The notes beneath the pieces are model-generated. The model did not search any database and was not told the DNA's origin. It saw nothing but the letters and a program-made list of their open reading frames with translations. From Zunongwangia profunda SM-A87 (GTDB taxonomy: Bacteria; Bacteroidota; Bacteroidia; Flavobacteriales; Flavobacteriaceae): 64,000 nucleotides of DNA. Position numbers and translations under genes: made by a program. Of this stretch, positions 8,283 through 15,719 are shown piece after piece (position 1 is the stretch's first letter; each line of letters begins with the position of its first letter). The stretch lies in contig NC_014041.1 of assembly GCF_000023465.1 (NCBI RefSeq), positions 4,827,501 to 4,891,500 on the forward strand. Direction: 5' to 3'.

Positions 8283-10349
8283 ATGAATAAAAATATATTA
8301 GCAATTGCAGTATTTCTTTTGGGAGCTGTAGGACTAAACGCTCAGGTTGATCGTAGTACCATGCCAGAGCCTGGCCCCGCCCCAAAAGTAAAAGTAGAAG
8401 AACCAGAAACCTTCGAGCTAAAAAACGGATTAACCGTAATGTTGGTAGAAAACCACAAACTACCAAGAGTTTCTATGTCACTAAGATTTGATAACCCTCC
8501 ACATTCTGAAGGCCAAAAAGCCGGCGTAAGTGGCGTAATGGGAGAACTTTTAGGACAGGGAACCACCACTATGCCTAAAGACGAATTTAACGAACGTGTA
8601 GATTATTTAGGAGCAAGACTTAATATTTATTCAGGAGGAGCTTCGGCCAATACGCTTTCCAAGTATTTCCCTGAAATTCTTCACTTGATGGCAGATGGAG
8701 TTATAAACCCTAAATTCACAGAAGAAGAATTCGATAAAACTATCGCACGTACAAAAGATTACCTAAAAAGTAATGAAAAAGATGTGGCTTACAATGCCGC
8801 CAGAGTACGTTCAGCTTTAGCGTATGGAAAAGATCACCCTTATGGAGAATTCGAAACCCAGGAGAGCATAGGAAATCTTAGCCTTTCAGATGTTAAGAAT
8901 TATTACCAAACCTGGTTTTCACCAGCAAATGCTTACCTGGTAATTGTAGGGGATGTAGATAAAAAAGAAGTAAAAAGCTTAGTAAAGAAAGAATTTTCAA
9001 AATGGAAAAAGACAGCAATTCCAGAAGTTAACATTCCTAAAGTTAAAAATGTAGCTCAAACTGAAATTAACTTTGTAGATATGCCAAACGCAGTACAAAG
9101 TGAGATCGCTTTGGTAAATACTGTGAATCTTCAGAAAAACCAGAAGGATTATTTCCCAGTAATGGTGGCCAACAAAATCTTAGGAGGCGGTGGTGAAGCG
9201 CGTCTTTTCCTTAACCTAAGAGAAGATAAAGGATATACTTACGGTGCGTACTCAAGAACCGGTAACGATAAATATGCAGCAACTTTCGTAGCAAGCGCTA
9301 GTGTTCGTAATGAGGTGACCGATAGCTCTGTTGTTGCATTTTTAGATGAAATCTATAGAATTAGAAACGAAAAAGTTTCTGAAACCGAACTAGCCAATGC
9401 TAAAGCAAAACTTACGGGAGATTTTGTGCTTAGCCTGGAGCAGCCTTCTACTATTGCAGGTTTTGCCATGGAAATCGAAACTGAAGATTTGGATAAAGAT
9501 TTCTATAGAGAGTACCTTGAAAATATCGACGATGTAACCTTGGAAGATGTGCAGAGAGTAGCAAAGAAATATTTCCTTGCCGATCAATCCCGAATTGTAA
9601 TTGCAGGAAAAGGAAGTGAAGTTGCCAATAAACTGGAAAACATGCAGTATAAAGGCAAATCTTTCCCAGTTAAGTATTACAGTAAATATGGTGAAGAAAT
9701 TGAAAAGCCAGACTACAACAAAGCTTTAGACCCTTCGGTTACAGTAGAAACTGTTTACTCAGACTATATAGATGCTATTGGTGGCGCAGAAGCTGCTAAA
9801 GCCATAAACACTATAGCTTTCACTGCAACTACCTCTATCCAGGGACAGGAGTTAAGTTTAGAACAACGAAAAAGCAATGCTGGCAAATTCTATCAAACTG
9901 TTGCCGTTTCTGGAAACGTTATGCAAAAGCAGGTTTACAATGGTGAATCTGGATATATGGAAGTACAGGGGCAAAAAATGCCAATGAACGAAGAACAGAT
10001 AAAAGCCGTAGCTGTAGAAGCCAATACGTTCCCAGAACTTAATGTAAGCGAAGATGCTAAAGTAACCGGAATTGAAAACATCGATGGTAGTGATGCTTAC
10101 GCAGTAAAAGTAAGTGAAAGCACCACAAATTATTATGATGTAGAAAGCGGACTAAAAGTTAAAACAGTTACAACTGTTTCGCAAATGGGACAGACCATGA
10201 GCATTCCAACAACTTATAGTGATTATCAGGAAGTTGAAGGTATAAAAATGCCATTTACTATTTCCCAAAGCATGGGACCACAGTCTTTTGATCTTAAAGT
10301 TCAGGAGTACAAAATTAATGAAGGAGTACAAGATTCGGATTTCGAATAA
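8283..10349 (+). CDS. M16-family protein, inactive subunit
   Basis: 688 residues with a signal peptide (cleavage near GLNAQ, residue 21). Two M16 domains span about 40-470, but the position of HxxEH reads VSGVMGELLGQG, so no zinc can be bound. Conserved M16 substrate-site features remain: GGGGEARLFLNLREDKGYTY resembles the R-Y-pair region of the C-terminal domain. Residues about 490-688 are an extra module (YIDAIGGAEAAKAINTIAFT, then YYDVESGLKVK) that resembles outer-membrane lipoprotein-sorting/LolA-like folds. Coupling of an active and an inactive M16 chain is known from mitochondrial processing peptidase and bacterial M16B pairs. A terminator follows at 10381. Confidence 0.9.
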   Translation: MNKNILAIAVFLLGAVGLNAQVDRSTMPEPGPAPKVKVEEPETFELKNGLTVMLVENHKLPRVSMSLRFDNPPHSEGQKAGVSGVMGELLGQGTTTMPKDEFNERVDYLGARLNIYSGGASANTLSKYFPEILHLMADGVINPKFTEEEFDKTIARTKDYLKSNEKDVAYNAARVRSALAYGKDHPYGEFETQESIGNLSLSDVKNYYQTWFSPANAYLVIVGDVDKKEVKSLVKKEFSKWKKTAIPEVNIPKVKNVAQTEINFVDMPNAVQSEIALVNTVNLQKNQKDYFPVMVANKILGGGGEARLFLNLREDKGYTYGAYSRTGNDKYAATFVASASVRNEVTDSSVVAFLDEIYRIRNEKVSETELANAKAKLTGDFVLSLEQPSTIAGFAMEIETEDLDKDFYREYLENIDDVTLEDVQRVAKKYFLADQSRIVIAGKGSEVANKLENMQYKGKSFPVKYYSKYGEEIEKPDYNKALDPSVTVETVYSDYIDAIGGAEAAKAINTIAFTATTSIQGQELSLEQRKSNAGKFYQTVAVSGNVMQKQVYNGESGYMEVQGQKMPMNEEQIKAVAVEANTFPELNVSEDAKVTGIENIDGSDAYAVKVSESTTNYYDVESGLKVKTVTTVSQMGQTMSIPTTYSDYQEVEGIKMPFTISQSMGPQSFDLKVQEYKINEGVQDSDFE

Positions 10350-10380
10350 TCACGATTACTTATTATTATAATGTTAGATC

Positions 10381-10407
10381 AAAGCCGGCTTTTTAGTCGG
10401 CTTTTTT
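10381..10407. terminator. Terminator between M16 pair and EamA gene
   Basis: AAAGCCG (10381-10387) pairs with CGGCTTT (10398-10404) and a T run follows; A/T symmetry lets it work for the converging gene too. Confidence 0.85.
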
Positions 10408-10410
10408 ATT

Positions 10411-11316
10411 TCAGGCAAGCTTCCTTTTTCTTTTTATCGAAATTACTTTAGCCCGGTTGACAATCAGAACACCGGCTATCACAAGCATCGCAAAAATTAA
10501 CTGATTTAAACTAAAAACCTCATCATCTAAAATTCCCCACCCCAGAGCTATAATTGGCATCGTATAAGTAACCGAACTGGTAAAAACAGGATTGGTAATT
10601 TGCACCAGCCGATTAAACATAATCATGGCTACACCAGTTCCCAAAAAACCCAAAATCGCTATAAAACCAACCGATTGCTGTAACTGGATATTGGATAGAT
10701 TTTCATTAAAAAATCCAGACCAGACTAAAATTAATAAGGCAGGAACCAGTAATACCGTAAAACAGCCTGCAGTTACCGCAAGTGCAGAAATATCATTCAA
10801 ATATCTTTTTAAAAGGTTTACGTTTACCGCATAACAAACAGCTGCCAAAACGCCTAATAATGAATATAGGTAATTTTCACTACCATTAAAACTGGCATTA
10901 CTAAGGATAAGCCCAGCAGTACCTATTAAGCCTACAAACACACCTATAGCCTTGTTACCATTCATTTTATCCTGAAAAAATAATACTCCTAAAACAAGGG
11001 TCATTAACGGGGTAACTGCATTCAAAATTGAAGCGATCCCGCTACTAATCTTAGTTTCAGCAAAAGAAAAAAGAAAAATCGGAAAAAAAGAACCTACAAA
11101 ACCGGAAACAACGATCCATTTCCATTGCGAGAATTTTAGATTAATGATTTTTTTAAAGCCTGCAAGGATCAAGAATAAAGCCGCAAAAATCACTCTAAAA
11201 GCACCAACCTGAAGCGGAGACAAACCTATCAATCCTTTTTTGATAAGAATAAAAGAACTTCCCCAGATTAAAGAGAGAATAAAAAGGTAAATCCATTTGA
11301 TTTTTCCAGCCGCCAT
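10411..11316 (-). CDS. EamA/DMT-family transporter
   Basis: 301 residues from ATG 11316 (MAAGKIKWIY). A longer frame starts with TTG at 11343 but adds residues without a signal. Ten hydrophobic helices fall into two EamA repeats. The first repeat contains LSLIWGSSFILIKKGL, typical of the family, and the C-terminus ends in a basic tail (SIKRKRKLA). Members export metabolites such as amino acids or cell-envelope building blocks across the inner membrane; the substrate cannot be told here. It is monocistronic and converges on the M16 pair. Confidence 0.9.
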   Translation of the reverse strand: MAAGKIKWIYLFILSLIWGSSFILIKKGLIGLSPLQVGAFRVIFAALFLILAGFKKIINLKFSQWKWIVVSGFVGSFFPIFLFSFAETKISSGIASILNAVTPLMTLVLGVLFFQDKMNGNKAIGVFVGLIGTAGLILSNASFNGSENYLYSLLGVLAAVCYAVNVNLLKRYLNDISALAVTAGCFTVLLVPALLILVWSGFFNENLSNIQLQQSVGFIAILGFLGTGVAMIMFNRLVQITNPVFTSSVTYTMPIIALGWGILDDEVFSLNQLIFAMLVIAGVLIVNRAKVISIKRKRKLA

Positions 11317-11380
11317 AGTTTTTAAATTTGCGGCAAAAATCAAAATTCTATATTAGAATCAAAATCTAAAATGAGAAAAT

Positions 11381-11947
11381 TTACTGCCACCTAAGTGTTT
11401 CCATTAAATGTCTCATATCCTGCTTTATATAATCTGCTGCCGGATAGATAGAATCGTAATTAGGTTGCGTATTAAAATAAACCGCACCTGTTAAAAAATG
11501 CGTGGTACTATCGGTGATATAGAATTGCGCCTGTGATGCCGCATCTCCCTCTAGCTCATAAAACATACCGTAGACCTTATGAAGATCGTTGGTATAAATA
11601 TCGCCTTCTATAGCATCGGCTTTTATAGTGTGTTCCAAAGGTAACTTTTGAGCATCTCTTAATAAGGAATCCAGATTATTCCTTACCGGTTGATAAGTAA
11701 TAAAAATCGTTCCCTTTAAAAGCGGATAATCCAGGTTTAACCAACAAGCGTTTCTACTTTTAGACGGAGCAATTTCAGCTAATTGATTTTTCTCAAAAGT
11801 ATAGGGGCAATTTAGGCGTATTGGCTGGTAGGCTGGCTGTGGATAACTTAAGGCCAGCATCGCTTTTGGCTTAGGCTTAACCTCATTCCCGCAGGATAAC
11901 ATCAAACAAAATATAAAAAATATCGCAGTATAGCCTAAATACCTCAT
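11381..11947 (-). CDS. gldD: Gliding motility lipoprotein GldD
   Basis: 188 residues with a lipoprotein signal (FCLMLSC, Cys19). The body matches GldD: YPQPAYQPIRLNCPYTFEKN, CWLNLDYPLLKGTIFITYQP and the C-terminal DMRHLMETLRW. GldD is required for gliding and for the linked type IX secretion in Flavobacterium johnsoniae; its exact biochemical role is unknown. Its ATG overlaps the gldE stop (ATGA), so the two are translationally coupled, as in other Flavobacteriaceae. Confidence 0.93.
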   Translation of the reverse strand: MRYLGYTAIFFIFCLMLSCGNEVKPKPKAMLALSYPQPAYQPIRLNCPYTFEKNQLAEIAPSKSRNACWLNLDYPLLKGTIFITYQPVRNNLDSLLRDAQKLPLEHTIKADAIEGDIYTNDLHKVYGMFYELEGDAASQAQFYITDSTTHFLTGAVYFNTQPNYDSIYPAADYIKQDMRHLMETLRWQ

Positions 11948-13266
11948 ACAGGTAAAATCGTCAATTTAATTTGCTTAATACGCCGATCATCAACAGCCTC
12001 GACTTTAAAATTATAATTCCCAAAATTAATAATTTCGTTTTGCTGCGGAAAATCGCCTGATATTTCCAGTAAAAAACCAGCTAAAGTTTCGGCTTCGCCT
12101 TTATTATCTTCAAATAAAGAAGCATCCTCTAATTTTATAATTTTATAAAAATCTTTAAGCGGGGTTCGACCTTCAAAAACAAAATTAAATTCATCCAATT
12201 TCGAATAAATTAAATCCTCATCATCAAACTCATCGCTAATATCCCCTACAATCTCTTCAATAATATCTTCAAGAGTAATCAACCCACTGGTGCCGCCATA
12301 TTCATCTACAACAATCGCCAGATGGTTTTTCTTTTCCTTAAATTCATTTAAAAGATCATCCAGTTTTTTGTTTTCAGGAACAAAATAAGGTTCTCTTAGA
12401 AGGGATGTCCATTCAAAGTCACTGCGGTCCAGATAAGGCAATAAATCTTTGATGTATAAAATACCGGTTACATTATCGATATTTTCCTTATAAACCGGAA
12501 TCCTGGAATATCCATTTTCAATAATTACGGGAATAATTTCTGCATAAGTATCTTCATCACTTATCGCAAAAACATCCATACGTGGACGCATGACCTGTTT
12601 GGTATCGGTATTTCCAAAAGAAACGATGCCTTTTAATATTTTCTGCTCTTCTTTGGTAGTATCCTCTTCACTGGTCAATTCTAAAGCTTGCGAAAGATGG
12701 TCTATACTTATAAAAGAACGTTGTTTCCCCAACTTCTCGTGCAAATACAAGGTAACGGCACGCATGGGAACACTTAAAGGAGAAAATAAAGAATCCAGTA
12801 CATTTACCGGCTGCGCCATAAGATTAGAGAACTGTACATTATTACGGCTGGCATAAACTTTTGGTAGAATTTCACCAAAAAGCAAGATTAAAAAAGTTAC
12901 CACTCCAACTTCAAAAATAAGCTTTAGGTTTAAGCCAAAAACTACCATATCAAACCCGCTAAACAACTCATCTGAAACCGAATCGAACAATAATACAATA
13001 GCGATGTTAATAAAGTTGTTAGCCACCAAAATGGTCGCAAGTAGTTTCTTGGGCTTCTCTAATAACTTTATAACAATCTCCTGAGACTTTGTTCTTTTAT
13101 GACCATCCTCAGTCATAAAATCTGCCGGAGTTAATGAAAAGAATGCTACCTCTGCACCAGATATCATGGCAGAGCATAACAATAGCAGCAATAAAAAAAT
13201 GAAGCTTATTACCTGGGTATAATCAAACGCGGCCCATAAAATTATACTGGGGGGTTCTGGATCCAA
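11944..13266 (-). CDS. gldE: Gliding motility-associated protein GldE
   Basis: About 440 residues. It has a DUF21/CNNM membrane domain (helices between about 15 and 160) and a tandem CBS domain (about 205-330, with TGILYIKDLLPYLD and HLAIVVDEYGGTSGLITLED). A CorC/HlyC C-terminal domain ends it, the fold of magnesium/cobalt efflux proteins. No ATG opens the frame: TTG codons at 13272 and 13266 are candidates, and the second gives MDPEPPS, which I prefer. GldE is paralogous to hemolysin-like CBS proteins and suppresses partial GldD defects when overexpressed in F. johnsoniae. Order gldD-gldE-ssb-mutY is the conserved flavobacterial one. Confidence 0.9.
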   Translation of the reverse strand: MDPEPPSIILWAAFDYTQVISFIFLLLLLLCSAMISGAEVAFFSLTPADFMTEDGHKRTKSQEIVIKLLEKPKKLLATILVANNFINIAIVLLFDSVSDELFSGFDMVVFGLNLKLIFEVGVVTFLILLFGEILPKVYASRNNVQFSNLMAQPVNVLDSLFSPLSVPMRAVTLYLHEKLGKQRSFISIDHLSQALELTSEEDTTKEEQKILKGIVSFGNTDTKQVMRPRMDVFAISDEDTYAEIIPVIIENGYSRIPVYKENIDNVTGILYIKDLLPYLDRSDFEWTSLLREPYFVPENKKLDDLLNEFKEKKNHLAIVVDEYGGTSGLITLEDIIEEIVGDISDEFDDEDLIYSKLDEFNFVFEGRTPLKDFYKIIKLEDASLFEDNKGEAETLAGFLLEISGDFPQQNEIINFGNYNFKVEAVDDRRIKQIKLTILPV

Positions 13267-13287
13267 ATGCAATAAATTTAGTTAGAC

Positions 13288-13796
13288 TTAAAATGGTAAA
13301 TCATCTTCTTCCTCATCATTACCATTAAATGGCTGACTGGCAAAATTATTATTATTTCCCGAAGAACCAGAATTACTGTTAGCATTATTACCCTGGTAAT
13401 TTGAGGTGTTTTGCGTATTTTGATTGCTTTGCGAGTCGTAATTACCACCATTACTTTCTCCTTTAGGAGTTAAGAACGTAAACTCGGTACATTGAATTTC
13501 GGTAGAATAACGTTCCATCCCCTTATCATCTGTCCATTTACGGGTTTTAATCCTACCTTCAATATAAACCTTATCCCCTTTTTAAGGTATTTCTCGCAAA
13601 CTTCAGCGGCTTTATTTCGCACAACAACATTGTGCCATTCGGTATTGTTTACACGTTCACCGGTGGTCCTATTGGTATATACTTCGTTCGTCGCTAATGG
13701 AAAACGGCCAATCGAGCCACCGCCCTCAAAATAATGCATCTTTACATCATCCCCGGTATGTCCTATAAGCATTACTTTGTTTAGCGTCCCTGTCAT
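13288..13796 (-). pseudogene. ssb: Single-stranded DNA-binding protein, frame broken
   Basis: The gene reads as normal SSB from ATG 13796 (MTGTLNKVMLIGHTGDDVKM) to EKYLKKG. It then leaves the frame and would end after unrelated residues at 13470. The correct continuation lies in the -1 frame: [19 protein letters not shown], the rest of the OB fold, then an Asn/Gly/Ser-rich linker and the acidic tip EEEDDLPF at 13288. The break falls in the G run at 13575-13578; one extra G would restore a protein of about 168 residues. The coding strand there reads A_AAG_GGG, a possible -1 slippery site. SSB is essential, so this is a sequencing error, a frameshifted expression mode, or a real loss covered by another ssb copy. 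Confidence 0.85.
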
Positions 13797-13896
13797 AAAT
13801 ATTTGTCTTTGATTCGTTTAAAACTTGTCTTTCTAAAATACAGAAAAAATCAATGTGATTGAAACTGAATTATAATAAAATTGAAAAGCTACAAAA

Positions 13897-14949
13897 TTAC
13901 AAGTTTTCTATGTCAATTTCATTAAGAAAATTCTGAATTAACACCGGCACGGGATATTCTTTTACTTTTTCTGCGGAAATTCCTCCTTTGGGCAGCTTTT
14001 GCACATCTACAAGCCAAAAACGTGCGTAAATATGTTGATGTGACAATTTATGGATAATAGGCTGATCGTTATAAAGACTCACTGAAGGATTTTTTGCTTC
14101 CATTAAATGCTGAAATTCATTATTCTCTTCAATAATTTTTGCTTCCTGAATATCAGATTTGGTTTCAATTAAAGGAAACTCGTACAAACCATACCATATT
14201 CCCTTGCCCTTTCTTTGTTGTAGCAGCGTTTTATTTTCTTCCGAAGAGAAAACCATATAATTAAAATATCGATTTTTAATTTTACCTTTCTTGATCTTAA
14301 CCGGCAAATCACCAATCTTATCTTCCTTTAATGCTAAACAACTAGTATTAAAAGGACAGGAATCGCAAAGTGGATTTTTAGGCTTACACTGCAGCGCGCC
14401 AAACTCCATTAAAGCCTGATTGAAATTCGACGGATCTTTTTTATCCAAAAGCTCCATCGCTAAAGCTTTAAATTCTTTTACACCTTCAGTACTATTAATA
14501 GGAGTGTCTATATTAAAATATCGTGAAAGCACTCTATATACATTCCCATCTACCACCGCAACAGGTTCTTTATAACTTATCGAAGCTATGGCACTGGCCG
14601 TATAGTCGCCTACTCCCTTTAATTTTAAAAGTCCATTATAATCCTTGGGAAATTCACCGTTAAGTTCATAAGCTACGTGCTTTGCAGTAGCATGAAGGTT
14701 TCTTGCCCTGGAATAATACCCCAGTCCCTGCCACAATTTCATCACTTTATCCTGGGAAGCATCAGCAAGATCAAAAACACTTGGAAATTCCGCTATAAAT
14801 TTGTTATAATAAGGTAACCCCTGCTCTATTCGCGTTTGCTGAAGCATGATTTCACTAAGCCAAATATTATAAGGATTAGTGGTTTCGCGCCAGGGCAGCT
14901 CACGTCTGGATTTTAAGTACCAGTTAATCAAAGTTTTAGAAAAATTCAT
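13897..14949 (-). CDS. mutY: A/G-specific adenine DNA glycosylase
   Basis: 350 residues. MutY removes adenine mispaired with 8-oxoguanine. The N-terminal helix-hairpin-helix domain contains LPWRETTNPYNIWLSEIMLQ (about residues 18-37), the hairpin LKGVGDYTASAIAS and the catalytic Asp in VVDGNVYRVL. The [4Fe-4S] loop has the classic Cys spacing 6-2-5 (CKPKNPLCDSCPFNTSC). The C-terminal Nudix-like domain (about 225-350) recognises 8-oxoguanine, with FSSEENKTLLQQRKGKGIWY at its start. Transcribed toward ssb, as in relatives. Confidence 0.96.
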   Translation of the reverse strand: MNFSKTLINWYLKSRRELPWRETTNPYNIWLSEIMLQQTRIEQGLPYYNKFIAEFPSVFDLADASQDKVMKLWQGLGYYSRARNLHATAKHVAYELNGEFPKDYNGLLKLKGVGDYTASAIASISYKEPVAVVDGNVYRVLSRYFNIDTPINSTEGVKEFKALAMELLDKKDPSNFNQALMEFGALQCKPKNPLCDSCPFNTSCLALKEDKIGDLPVKIKKGKIKNRYFNYMVFSSEENKTLLQQRKGKGIWYGLYEFPLIETKSDIQEAKIIEENNEFQHLMEAKNPSVSLYNDQPIIHKLSHQHIYARFWLVDVQKLPKGGISAEKVKEYPVPVLIQNFLNEIDIENL

Positions 14950-15009
14950 AATTTAAAAAGTCTCTGCGCAATATAAATTCTTTATTCCGTTATTATTTAA
15001 TGATTTAGG

Positions 15010-15042
15010 TTTGAAATATTGAATATATAATTCTTATATTTG
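15010..15042 (+). promoter_or_regulatory. Promoter of the HU gene
   Basis: TTTG (15010-15013) and TATATTTG (15035-15042) match the two Bacteroidota promoter elements; the spacer is 21 nt instead of the ideal 19. It leaves a leader of about 45 nt before the ATG. Confidence 0.7.
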
Positions 15043-15092
15043 CCCCCTTGAAAATTAAGAACCCCAATTTATAAATATTAAATAGCACGAAA

Positions 15093-15383
15093 ATGACGAA
15101 AGCAGATATCGTAGCGAATATTTCGGAGAAATTAGGAATGGAAAAAGGTGATGTACAAGCTACAATAGAGACCTTTATGGAAGAGGTAAAATCTTCTTTA
15201 GAAAGTGGAGACAATGTTTATTTAAGAGGCTTTGGAAGCTTTGTTGTAAAAACAAGAGCTGAAAAAACAGGAAGAAACATTTCTAAAAACACAACTATTA
15301 AAATACCAGCTCACAACATTCCAGCGTTTAAGCCGGCGAAAATTTTCGTAGAGGGTGTAAAGAGTAATGTAGATGTAAAATAA
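15093..15383 (+). CDS. HU/IHF-family DNA-bending protein
   Basis: 96 residues, a complete HU/IHF protein: MTKADIVANISEKLGMEKGD, the beta-arm with the signature GFGSFVVKTRAEKTGRN, and the intercalating Pro in KIPAHNIPAFKPAK. It bends DNA and helps compact the nucleoid. It lies downstream of divergent mutY, as usual in Flavobacteriaceae, where it is often named himB or HU-like. HU and IHF cannot be separated from sequence alone here. Confidence 0.95.
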   Translation: MTKADIVANISEKLGMEKGDVQATIETFMEEVKSSLESGDNVYLRGFGSFVVKTRAEKTGRNISKNTTIKIPAHNIPAFKPAKIFVEGVKSNVDVK

Positions 15384-15443
15384 GCTATCCAGGAATAAAC
15401 TTCTGGAATAATGAAATAAATTTATTAATTAAAACGTAACACT

Positions 15444-15533
15444 ATGCCAAGTGGTAAAAAAAGAAAAAGACATAAGGTAGCTACGCACAAGCGTAAGAAA
15501 AGAAGAAGAGCTAACCGCCACAAGAAAAAGTAG
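15444..15533 (+). CDS. 29-residue basic protein
   Basis: ATG 15444 to TAG 15533 encodes 29 residues of which about two thirds are Lys, Arg or His: MPSGKKRKRHKVATHKRK and then KRRRANRHKKK. The terminator at 15525 overlaps its end. Sequences of this kind recur between the HU gene and the RNase E/G gene in Bacteroidota, to my recollection, which argues that it is real. Composition and size suggest a ribosome- or RNA-associated protein, similar in character to bTHX or other tiny ribosomal proteins. I have no proof of that. Confidence 0.75.
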   Translation: MPSGKKRKRHKVATHKRKKRRRANRHKKK

Positions 15534-15551
15534 TTTTCATACTACTTTTTT
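15525..15551 (+). terminator. Terminator after the 29-residue basic protein
   Basis: AAAAAGTAGT (15525-15534) pairs with ACTACTTTTT (15541-15550) around a 6-nt loop, with more T after it. The stem includes the stop codon of the small gene. Confidence 0.88.
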
Positions 15552-15579
15552 TATTTAAAAGATTTTGTTTTAACAACAA

Positions 15580-15701
15580 CGTTCTTTGACATCGAAATTT
15601 TAAGAAACCCTGATTTTTAATCAGAATGGATTTCTTAAAATTTCTTCAGGCTTCAAACACCTGTGATAAAATAATGTTTAATCCATCCCGAATTTTTCGG
15701 G
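15580..15701 (+). promoter_or_regulatory. Structured leader of RNase E/G gene
   Basis: Three elements stand out. CGTTCTTTGACA (15580-15591) is one mismatch from the rRNA antitermination boxA (YGCTCTTTRACA). Three nt later an arm GAAATTTTAAGAAA (15594-15607) pairs perfectly with TTTCTTAAAATTTC (15631-15644), and CTGATT/AATCAG (15610-15615/15619-15624) forms an inner stem. A second hairpin, CCCGAA-TTT-TTCGGG, lies at 15687-15701, 18 nt before the GTG start. RNase E of E. coli controls its own mRNA through a leader hairpin, so a similar feedback is plausible here (inference). Confidence 0.55.
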
Positions 15702-15719
15702 CTTAAAAATCGAAATAGA

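Noticed and set aside
10381..10407. Small RNA gene
   Set aside because: Only a terminator hairpin is present; no promoter precedes it.
11944..13266. Magnesium/cobalt efflux protein or hemolysin
   Set aside because: The fold is shared, but the position next to gldD, ssb and mutY identifies GldE.
13288..13518. Separate 76-residue protein
   Set aside because: It is the C-terminal part of SSB, cut off by the frame break, not an independent gene.
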